21,089 bases of DNA, taken from positions 1 through 21,089 of the IMG/VR virus record IMGVR_UViG_3300024518_002904; one strand, 5' to 3'. The notes under the pieces were generated by a model, which searched no databases, was not told the origin of the DNA, and worked only from the letters and a program-made list of their open reading frames with translations. Source of the DNA: a virus. Shown piece by piece: positions 14,751 through 21,089 of this stretch (the stretch's first letter is position 1; every line of letters begins with the position of its first letter). The position numbers and the translations under genes were made by a program.

Positions 14751-15301
14751 TAGTCCTTCTTTTGTTCTTCAAGCATGTAGCTCATCCAATATGGCTGATA
14801 AGTGTATCCCGGCTTGATTGACCCCTTTTCTGCAGCCTGCGGAACTTCTCCAAGCTCTGTTGAGTCTTTATCTGTGGGGTGTGTATAATAATCATCGAGC
14901 ATCTTTTCATAATCTTCAATATAATCATAATATGGTTGCTCTTCTTTTAAAAACTTATAAATTCCATAAATTGTGTAATCTACAGCGTTGATGTCCTTAT
15001 CTTTCGGAGTCGGAATTCGGCCCTCAAGAGACCCATAAACACTGCCTCCCTTTACGGACTCGTAATCAACCACTCCGCGCCTCTTTAGAAATTCAAAAAG
15101 ACGACTTTGCGCCTCATAAACTGTTTCCGAAAAGTCATTTTTAGCGAAAGTTACGACTTTGCTCTTTTGCGGCATTATTACAATATCCATTTCTTCGTGA
15201 TCAAAAATTAGAATATTCCCATCCAGAGATTTTCTAGCTTTTAATTCTAGAGTAACTGTTTTTTCTAGATGTGCGCCTCCGACCTGAATTGTAATTGGCA
15301 T
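14750..15301 (-). CDS. Conserved-looking phage protein of unknown function (183 aa)
   Basis: The protein starts MPITIQVGGAHLEKTVTLEL and has an alpha/beta N-terminal half (GNILIFDHEEMDIVIMPQKS) followed by a helical, acidic and Tyr-rich C-terminal half (EEQPYYDYIEDYEKMLDDYY). It contains no catalytic motif that I know, no signal peptide and no membrane span. It lies one base after the 272-aa gene and overlaps the start of the membrane protein gene, so all three are probably translated from one mRNA. The place between portal and protease is where T4 keeps its small core genes 67 and 68, but no similarity to them is evident. A role in head assembly is a guess from position only. Confidence 0.75.
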   Translation of the reverse strand: MPITIQVGGAHLEKTVTLELKARKSLDGNILIFDHEEMDIVIMPQKSKVVTFAKNDFSETVYEAQSRLFEFLKRRGVVDYESVKGGSVYGSLEGRIPTPKDKDINAVDYTIYGIYKFLKEEQPYYDYIEDYEKMLDDYYTHPTDKDSTELGEVPQAAEKGSIKPGYTYQPYWMSYMLEEQKKD

Positions 15302-15302
15302 T

Positions 15303-16121
15303 TTATTGTAATTCCTTAACTAAATTCTGAATTTTTAGAATTTCATGAATAAATTTATTATCAAGAGTTCGTTTTGATGTTGATTCTAATATTTCTAAAA
15401 CTTTTTTTGTTTTTTCGAACATCTCTACGTCTGATTTTATCTCTCTTGAATTTAAAGATTCAGTTACCGCCCTTCTTAATCTGGGTATTTCTTCATTTAA
15501 AAAAATTTTCATTTCAACACCATTATCCGAAAATGACCCAATATACCTGCTTAAAAGAAGTTTTTGCTCTTCCAAAAGTTGTCCTGAGTATTTTTCATTG
15601 AATTTTTTAACGAATGTCTTATATGTTAAATTATCAATTGGCTTTAATAAATCCCTATCCTTCTCTTCTTGACTAATCATACCGCCAACCATTTGATTTT
15701 CCAGCAATACTCTTTGTCTTGTTTTGACCCTTGGATTGAAAATTTGGAAAACTGTTGCCAAATCTTTATAGTTTGGAATAAAATTTGAAAAAACCTCCGA
15801 GGATATATTCTTATTTATCTTATTGATAATCGCACTTTGCTCTTCGAAGAGCTGTTTATGATTTATTCCCTTTTTCTGCATTCTTGATTCAAAAATAATT
15901 CTTTGGGCAGTATTTTTATCTACATTTTTAGTATAAAGAATGGATTTATAAATTTCCAAATCTTTAGCCAAAGTAGTGTTGCCCTTAAAATGCTCTCTTA
16001 ACAGCGTCATTATCGTGCGCTTTTTACGATCATCTTTATCAATAACTGACTTTGTCAATTCTCTTATTAGCGCCTCAAAAATAAAGGCTGTATTACGCTT
16101 TTTGTTGTGTTTCATCTTCAT
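15303..16121 (-). CDS. Helical charged protein between portal and protease (272 aa), unknown function
   Basis: The protein begins MKMKHNKKRNTAFIFEALIR and is almost entirely helical, with many Lys, Glu, Asn and Ile residues. Segments such as KKRNTAFIFEALIRELTKSV, FNPRVKTRQRVLLENQM and ELQ-ended heptads suggest coiled coil. Its start lies inside the 3' end of the portal gene (29-base overlap); a second ATG two codons in is also possible. A GGAG stretch about 10 bases before the first ATG supports the longer form. I recall similar KKRNTA-starting proteins next to portal genes in marine T4-like phages, without a known function. It may be a prohead core or portal-associated assembly factor; that is inference from position and helical content. 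Confidence 0.78.
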   Translation of the reverse strand: MKMKHNKKRNTAFIFEALIRELTKSVIDKDDRKKRTIMTLLREHFKGNTTLAKDLEIYKSILYTKNVDKNTAQRIIFESRMQKKGINHKQLFEEQSAIINKINKNISSEVFSNFIPNYKDLATVFQIFNPRVKTRQRVLLENQMVGGMISQEEKDRDLLKPIDNLTYKTFVKKFNEKYSGQLLEEQKLLLSRYIGSFSDNGVEMKIFLNEEIPRLRRAVTESLNSREIKSDVEMFEKTKKVLEILESTSKRTLDNKFIHEILKIQNLVKELQ

Positions 16122-18069
16122 TTATCTGAATCTCCGAATTTTCTAATTCTACAATTAAATCACGAATTTCTGACTTAGCCTCAAATAGCAATGTTTCCTC
16201 GCTACTATAAGTAGGCTCTCCAACTTCGTAAATACCCCTAGAAAGACCCATTAAATCGGACATTCCTGGGGTAATATCTTTTTGTTTTGGTATGGCCATG
16301 GCTGAATAATTGTGTTGACGGCCTGAGCGGCTGTCTCCGCCTCTAAATTTTTTAGAAACGTATTTTTTTCCCTTGGCTTTCTTGGAAAGAGATCTTTTTG
16401 TGTGTTTTCTTGAGCGATCATCTCTTTTTGCCGGAGCTGCCAGGAGGGCGCCCTCGTCATCTCCGCCAAGTTCCTCTCCGCCGGATTCCTCTCCGCCGGG
16501 TTCCTCTCCGCCGAGATCAAAATCATCTCCACCCATATCATCACCCAAATCTCCCATTTCATCAGAACCGAGTCCGAGGTCCCCACCCAAACTGGCGGCC
16601 GCCTGTTCGCCGGCGGATTCAGCGGCTGCATTTAATTCTGCTTCATACGTTCTGTCGTGAAACATTTCTCTTTGATTTCTGACAAATTCCTCTTCCGATA
16701 AATTAAAAATATTTTGAGCAATCCAGCGCCGGCTAAAGAAATTCTCCGTTGCACCCCCCGCAATATCAAATTTAATTTTCCAGTGCTCTAATTCCTGCAT
16801 TTCTGCTATCTTGGAGGGATTATTTAGCTTCAACCTGAAACCAACAAGATCGTCACCCCTGAAACCAAGCGTATAGAGGTGGACAATTCCTATTTTTTCA
16901 AGTTCTGCGATAACGGCGCGCTGCAACCTCTGGATTGTCCGTGCAAATCTTACGTCTTTTTGTGCTAAAGTTGTTTTATCCTCGTTAGCTCCCCCCTCCG
17001 AATCACTTGAGAGGTATGCGGACGGAATTTTCAGTGCAGCAAAGAGTTTATCTCTAAGATATTTAACATCATCAATGTCTCCAGTGAACTGTCCACCCTG
17101 CAATGTTTCGATTTTTGATGATTCACCGCCGCGAACTGGAATAAAATAGTCCTCTTCTACCGAAAGCGGATTATAACGTAAGTCGACGCGGCCCGTATTG
17201 GCATCAACTACTTGATTTCTCTTCATGGAAGTAATTGTTTTCTGGACAAAGGTTTCGACATCTTGCGGAGCGATGTTACCCACATCAATATAAAAAACGC
17301 GGCGTTCAGCAGAGCGAACGATGCGATAAGCCATCATTGCGTCTTCCATTAGTGTCAATTGTCTCCAAATTCTCCTTCCAGACTCAAGAACCGAAGTACC
17401 ATATGGGGAGTACTTGTCATTTCCCAATACTCTAAAGTGAGCAATTTGCCAATTTTCAAAAGTCATACCGGCAGAATTCCACTGGTACTGGACATAATTG
17501 GGATTTGTTGGATCTTCTCCCTCCATTCTCTCTACCTCTTTAAGCGGGATGGGGATTACGGATTTAATTCCAATTCTCTCGTCAATATCGAGATAAAGAA
17601 TAAAATCTCCGAATTTGCACATAGATCGGCACCAGCCATAGAGATTGTGATTAATATTTAAAATATTTTCGTATAATGACCTCAAAATAGATTTAATTTC
17701 TTCGTTTGAACACTCAACGTGCAACATGGGAGACAATGCTGAATGAGTCGTCATCTCATCTGCATAAATATCCATAGCAGATGCAATTTCGGGCATATAT
17801 TCCATCTGCTCATAGTCAATATATCTTTCTGCCCTGTTTTGTTGTGCCATTATTTTTGAATGCATAACATCAAACGGGCTGTATTCTGATCTTCTGAATT
17901 GTTGACCCGACGCGGACCTGAATTGCGTGGAATATTTGTCCAGGGCGCTTCTTCGAATCTTTCGATTCATTTGTGTACGCCAGTTTACGATTGGTCCGGA
18001 AAATAGTCTCGTTAGTCTTCTAAATAATTCAGATTGTGGATTATTTGGATTATTTTTTTGATCAGCCAT
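16093..18069 (-). CDS. Portal vertex protein, T4 gp20-like (658 aa)
   Basis: The portal forms the ring at one capsid vertex through which DNA enters and to which the neck binds. Diagnostic parts are YMPEIASAMDIYADEM, RRIWRQLTLMEDAMMAYRIV, RSAERRVFYIDVGNIAPQDV, then SVEEDYFIPVRGG, ETLQGGQFTGDIDDVKYL and KLFAALKIPSAYL, all as in gp20. The protein is longer than T4's 524 residues. The extra C-terminus (about 495-658) has a Gly/Asp/Glu-rich stretch (495-541) with GGEE repeats, then a Lys/Arg-rich stretch (544-580), then a conserved-looking end. L-F-E before A near the C-terminus would fit the gp21 site. It follows the terminase gene by three bases and overlaps the 272-aa gene. Confidence 0.96.
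   Translation of the reverse strand: MADQKNNPNNPQSELFRRLTRLFSGPIVNWRTQMNRKIRRSALDKYSTQFRSASGQQFRRSEYSPFDVMHSKIMAQQNRAERYIDYEQMEYMPEIASAMDIYADEMTTHSALSPMLHVECSNEEIKSILRSLYENILNINHNLYGWCRSMCKFGDFILYLDIDERIGIKSVIPIPLKEVERMEGEDPTNPNYVQYQWNSAGMTFENWQIAHFRVLGNDKYSPYGTSVLESGRRIWRQLTLMEDAMMAYRIVRSAERRVFYIDVGNIAPQDVETFVQKTITSMKRNQVVDANTGRVDLRYNPLSVEEDYFIPVRGGESSKIETLQGGQFTGDIDDVKYLRDKLFAALKIPSAYLSSDSEGGANEDKTTLAQKDVRFARTIQRLQRAVIAELEKIGIVHLYTLGFRGDDLVGFRLKLNNPSKIAEMQELEHWKIKFDIAGGATENFFSRRWIAQNIFNLSEEEFVRNQREMFHDRTYEAELNAAAESAGEQAAASLGGDLGLGSDEMGDLGDDMGGDDFDLGGEEPGGEESGGEELGGDDEGALLAAPAKRDDRSRKHTKRSLSKKAKGKKYVSKKFRGGDSRSGRQHNYSAMAIPKQKDITPGMSDLMGLSRGIYEVGEPTYSSEETLLFEAKSEIRDLIVELENSEIQINEDETQQKA
16471..16515 (-). 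repeat. Three tandem 15-bp repeats in the portal gene
   Basis: The plus-strand unit TTCCTCTCCGCCG plus two bases occurs three times in a row (16471, 16486, 16501). It encodes GGEE(P/S/L) units in the acidic part of the portal tail. A degenerate copy precedes it. The unusual GC-rich purity suggests recent slippage expansion. Confidence 0.85.
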
Positions 18070-18072
18070 TTT

Positions 18073-19662
18073 TTATCCTTTTATTAGCCATGAATATTGC
18101 TTATAGTCTTCTTTTGCCTTAAACATTTTTTCATCCAAGGCTTCTTTCTTATTATAGCCTTCCATTCCTGGAATTGTTGTATTTATTTTTGTATTGACAG
18201 CAACCATTGAGTTTAAACAAGCTTTTTTAAATTCTATATCTCTCTTATTTACTGTTAGCGCCGTGTCTCTTACCCAACATGCTATTGCTAATGACATTAT
18301 TAAGTCATCATTATATCCCCTCATTGCTTGAGGTTTGCCATTATACCAGATAAAAGTGCGCAATTCGTTGGAAAAGCGAACAGAATATACTTTAATTAGT
18401 TTGTTTCTCACGAATTCTTCCAATTTTGCCACAATAAGGGGCCGTGTTTTTAAAGAAGTAGTAAATCCCGCCACTGCGTTGGCCATTCTTTCGCCCTGAT
18501 GACTCTCTACGAACTCATGAGTGCTTTTTACGGAGTAATATAAGTTTGAATATTCTAAATCAATGAGCTTTTCAAGCACAGATATTCCAATTCCAACATT
18601 TTCCACCACCAATAAGCAGTTTCCATATTCTTTTCCCGCTTGCATGAGGACGTTGGAGTACATATCCAAACTTGGTTTTCCTTGATATTCCGCAACAACC
18701 TCCATTGTTTCTAGTTTTATAATATGAAACACAGAATAATCTGCGCCGTCGCCTCTGGCAACGTCTGCCACCAGCAAATAAGAACATTGAGGATCATATT
18801 CTTCCCAAATCCACATATTTCTGTCGAATCCTGCCCTATATTTAGGATCACATACCATTCCCTCTATCCAGTCAATGTCGTCTGGGTGGATCACACTCTC
18901 ACCTGATGTATTGAAGTTACATTCTAGCTCTTGGGCTATCTCTCGGCGAGACATATTCCTCGTTTCTTTGTCGAACCAAGCCTGATCTCTGTCAGGATGG
19001 ACGTCCCAGTTCAGTATAATGGGATGAAAATCGTTTGACCCCTCCGATGCCTCGCTATATGTCTTGTGAAACCAATTTCCCACACCATTTGGAGTCGATA
19101 ATGCGATCACTCGACCACCAGTTGAGATTGTGGGATATAAACCGGCCCATAATTCATCCAAACTCTCAACGTGTGCGGCCTCGTCGATCACCAAAAGAGA
19201 GAGGGCCTCAGAACGACCAGCATCGCCGGAAGTAGAGGCGGCTTGGATCTGAGAACCGTTAGAAAGTTCGAAAGATGCCCTATTGTCGATAGATATTTCC
19301 GCGATGAGAAGGAAATTCGGAATATTTTTCATAATTGCCTTGACTTTCTTAACAAGGTTGGCCGCTGTTTTGAATTTTGTGGCCATAACGAGGATGTTTT
19401 TGTCTCTATGAAACAACATCATCCAAACAATATAGCCGGCAGCGATGGTTGAGATACCCAACTGTCGTGCTTTGAGGATTACATTAAAGCGATAATCATT
19501 AAAATCAACTAACAAATCCGCCTGATAATCATAGGTCTTGAATGGAATAAGTCCCTTGATCGGATGTGAGATTCTTGCGTAATTATTTACGAAGTAGACC
19601 GGATCTTTTCCACACTTCAATATTTCAGCTACTATTTCCTTTTTGGATAGTGTGTATGACAT
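18073..19662 (-). CDS. Terminase large subunit, T4 gp17-like (529 aa)
   Basis: This ATPase-nuclease motor cuts and packages phage DNA into the prohead through the portal. The ATPase part has a Q-motif-like YDYQ (44-47), a Walker A KARQLGIST (64-72), Walker B SLLVIDEAA with D160 and E161, and the coupling motif ALSTPNG (187-193). The nuclease part has D300 in LLVADVARGDGADYS, E354 in LLVVENVGIG, and D452/D453 in NDDLIMSLAIA, the expected acidic triad of the RNase H fold. Walker A lacks the classical Lys before Ser/Thr and instead has Lys-64 and Arg-66 early, as in a number of phage terminases. The length suits the family. It stands directly upstream of the portal gene. Confidence 0.97.
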   Translation of the reverse strand: MSYTLSKKEIVAEILKCGKDPVYFVNNYARISHPIKGLIPFKTYDYQADLLVDFNDYRFNVILKARQLGISTIAAGYIVWMMLFHRDKNILVMATKFKTAANLVKKVKAIMKNIPNFLLIAEISIDNRASFELSNGSQIQAASTSGDAGRSEALSLLVIDEAAHVESLDELWAGLYPTISTGGRVIALSTPNGVGNWFHKTYSEASEGSNDFHPIILNWDVHPDRDQAWFDKETRNMSRREIAQELECNFNTSGESVIHPDDIDWIEGMVCDPKYRAGFDRNMWIWEEYDPQCSYLLVADVARGDGADYSVFHIIKLETMEVVAEYQGKPSLDMYSNVLMQAGKEYGNCLLVVENVGIGISVLEKLIDLEYSNLYYSVKSTHEFVESHQGERMANAVAGFTTSLKTRPLIVAKLEEFVRNKLIKVYSVRFSNELRTFIWYNGKPQAMRGYNDDLIMSLAIACWVRDTALTVNKRDIEFKKACLNSMVAVNTKINTTIPGMEGYNKKEALDEKMFKAKEDYKQYSWLIKG

Positions 19663-19673
19663 TTGTTATTCTT

Positions 19674-20387
19674 TTAAGATTTAACGTGCTTCTTTAAAAT
19701 ATGGTCCCCGATGGGAACGCTCGAAGTTTCATTGTGGTTACCTGTGAGCCACACAAATTCACCGTCGCGGGGCTCCATATGTGTCTTCAGAACATCATCC
19801 TTTACACGGCCATCATATGTATTATCAATTCCCCCGTTTATATCAGAAGTTAGTGTAAGTGTCCAATAGTAAGTAGGTTTTGAAAATCTACCTTCTTTCA
19901 AAAACTTTTGGTATTTTACATCCACAGAATTTGAAATTCCCTCACCAAGAGTCTCAACGTTTTTCATTCCACCAATTTTAAAAAGCTTATGACACATAAC
20001 AAACGTCCTAATTCGACTCGTATTTTGCACAATACATTTTATTTCCTCTTTTGGAGAGAGTGAAAGAGATTTCCCTGTGATTATTTTATATTCTTTTTTA
20101 AGAAAGTCCGCAATTGCATGAATTCTGCGATCACATTCCTCTTCGAATCCAGATGCATAAACATCGGACAATTTTATATTTGCCTCATAATTAATTTGAA
20201 GCATATCTCCGATAATTTTCACCCCGAAGCCGTCTAGGACGCGAGAATCAATAATTGGACAGCCCTCCTCTCGACTTAGTCCGATTTTCTTGGCATCTCC
20301 ACTTACGAAGCGTTCGTCGTGGGCCCCATCATAGGCATTTGCGGCTGCCTGATTAATACCTTGTATAATTTCTAATGTTGTTGCCAT
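19674..20387 (-). CDS. Unrecognised protein upstream of terminase (237 aa)
   Basis: I place the start at the ATG at 20387 (MATTLEIIQGINQAAANAYD), which overlaps the preceding stop by one base (TAATG) and has an AGGGA ribosome binding site; a frame opening at 20534 would lie inside the upstream gene. The N-terminal half mixes helices and short strands (VKIIGDMLQINYEANIKLSD, RRIHAIADFLKKEYK). The C-terminal half is beta-rich with KPTYYWTLTLTSDING. No known motif is seen. The spot just before the large terminase gene is where T4 and many phages keep the small terminase subunit, but the coiled-coil, helix-turn-helix plan of that subunit is not obvious. Another possibility is a virion or head-associated protein. 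Confidence 0.75.
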   Translation of the reverse strand: MATTLEIIQGINQAAANAYDGAHDERFVSGDAKKIGLSREEGCPIIDSRVLDGFGVKIIGDMLQINYEANIKLSDVYASGFEEECDRRIHAIADFLKKEYKIITGKSLSLSPKEEIKCIVQNTSRIRTFVMCHKLFKIGGMKNVETLGEGISNSVDVKYQKFLKEGRFSKPTYYWTLTLTSDINGGIDNTYDGRVKDDVLKTHMEPRDGEFVWLTGNHNETSSVPIGDHILKKHVKS

Positions 20388-20728
20388 TATTCTTCCCTCG
20401 TGTCGGCCATTAATTGCCGGATCTTGTCTGCGAACCTCTCGCGTTGGTCCACTGGCGTTTCTTTTCCGGAATAACGCGACAATCGCACATCGCCACTTGA
20501 CAGAGCGTCGACGGCCGCGAGTAGGTTTTTCCAATGCTGCTCTTCTGATGTATGCGGGCTCTCTGTTGGCTCACGAGTGTCGAGAGGATCAGTAAATGGA
20601 GTTCCGCCCAGGTCAACGTCGCCACCCTCATACTCACTCCAGTCCCATTTCCCACCTTTAAAACCTTCAGAAATAGATTCAAGTTCTTCTTTAATGATTT
20701 TTCTCAATTGTGATTTCGTAAGTTTCAT
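20387..20728 (-). CDS. Small charged protein with possible capsid-targeting N-terminus (113 aa)
   Basis: The protein begins MKLTKSQLRKIIKEELESIS. This N-terminal motif (KxQLRKIIKEEL) is one I remember from many otherwise unrelated small proteins of marine phages. It forms an amphipathic basic helix and is followed by I19-S20-E21 before G22, a fit to the gp21 protease rule. T4 internal head proteins carry a similar N-terminal targeting peptide (MKTYQEFIAEA) cut in the same way. The rest is hydrophilic, with no recognised fold. The gene lies three bases after the zinc-ribbon-like gene and is coupled to the next gene. An internal head protein is a plausible but untested role. Confidence 0.75.
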   Translation of the reverse strand: MKLTKSQLRKIIKEELESISEGFKGGKWDWSEYEGGDVDLGGTPFTDPLDTREPTESPHTSEEQHWKNLLAAVDALSSGDVRLSRYSGKETPVDQRERFADKIRQLMADTREE

Positions 20729-20731
20729 AAT

Positions 20732-21089
20732 TTATTCCTTTTGTTGTGGGCGCCAGCCTGCTTTCCAGCGATTTTCTCTGCCTTCGACCCATTGTATATA
20801 ACATTTAAAGCAACAATCAAACTTTGTCATGTAAACATTGTCTCGCAAATCAAAAGAAAATGAAGAACAAACCGGACAAACTCGATCCTCGTCTTTACTA
20901 AATAGTTTTTTACTTATTAAAATGCCATCAACTTCTACTTTTTCGTTCTTTTCTCGGTATTTTACCTCTTTTTGATACAATTCGCGAAGTTGTTGCTGGT
21001 ATTCTTTTTCTTTCTCGTCAGTCCAATCAGATTTGGGGTGTTTTATAGCCTCTTTTCCATACTTCTTAGAAATGGCGACTTCATACTTG
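20732..21089 (-). CDS. Zinc-ribbon-like protein, C-terminal 118 residues (start beyond window)
   Basis: The frame is open from the right edge of the window; the in-frame TTG at 20980 is an internal codon, because codons before it (YQQQLREL) continue the same protein. The visible part has a Lys/Glu-rich helical region, then VCPVCSS, about 18 residues, and CCFKCYIQWVEGR, which form two CxxC-type knuckles able to bind one zinc ion. It ends ENRWKAGWRPQQKE. I associate this ending with small unknown proteins of marine phages. The function is not known to me; a DNA- or protein-binding zinc ribbon is the natural guess. Confidence 0.75.
   Translation of the reverse strand, partial: KYEVAISKKYGKEAIKHPKSDWTDEKEKEYQQQLRELYQKEVKYREKNEKVEVDGILISKKLFSKDEDRVCPVCSSFSFDLRDNVYMTKFDCCFKCYIQWVEGRENRWKAGWRPQQKE

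Noticed and set aside
16373-16660. Plus-strand frame with Ser/Pro repeats (SSPPSSSPPDSSPP)
   Set aside because: It is the antisense reading of the GGEE repeats of the portal gene, so the repeats explain its length.
20388-20534. Longer start for the gene upstream of terminase (286 aa from 20534)
   Set aside because: The extra 49 residues lie inside the 113-aa gene in another frame and are Arg-rich and featureless. The ATG at 20387 with a TAATG overlap is a better start.
20732-20980. TTG at 20980 as the start of an 82-aa protein
   Set aside because: The frame stays open to the window edge with a protein-like sequence, so the gene most likely begins outside the window.

Overview
The window is a segment of a tailed double-stranded DNA phage genome of the T4-like myovirus superfamily. 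It carries most of the DNA-packaging, head and neck module. All genes lie on the minus strand, so transcription runs from position 21089 towards 1. The genes are tightly packed, with ATGA and TAATG overlaps and strong GGAGG-type ribosome binding sites. No gene-free stretch is longer than about 100 bases. The homologies were recognised by eye: terminase large subunit, gp20 portal, gp21 prohead protease, gp22 scaffold, gp23 major capsid protein, and gp13, gp14 and gp15 neck and tail-completion proteins. The AT-rich sequence and several small proteins resemble T4-like phages of aquatic bacteria. The host cannot be named from this window.

In order of transcription: (1) 21089-19674 holds the end of a zinc-ribbon-like protein, a small protein with a possible capsid-targeting N-terminus, and an unrecognised protein in the usual place of a small terminase. 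(2) 19662-13347 holds terminase, portal, two conserved unknown proteins, a small Cys-containing membrane protein, a 17-codon mini-ORF, the prohead protease and a probable core protein. (3) 13310-7653 is an accessory-looking insert between the protease and scaffold genes. It holds two beta-rich fibre-like proteins sharing an N-terminal tag, a cysteine-cluster (YkgJ-like) protein, a phage-encoded ribosomal protein bS21 and a small virion-like protein. (4) 7551-4793 holds scaffold and major capsid protein, closed by a strong terminator. (5) 4695-1189 holds gp13, gp15 and two tandem gp14-like genes. (6) 1105-1 holds a beta-rich fibre-like protein and the start of another gene.

The genes fit one late pathway. 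Scaffold and core proteins build the prohead on the portal, the protease matures it, the terminase packages DNA, and gp13, gp14 and gp15 close the head and join it to the tail. The points most worth a second look are the bS21 gene (with its Cys-cluster neighbour) placed among late structural genes, the duplicated gp14-like neck gene with a new C-terminal domain on one copy, the paired fibre genes inside the head operon, and a recurring CTATTTAT-like element found 22-49 bases upstream of seven start codons. That element is a candidate for this phage's late promoter.
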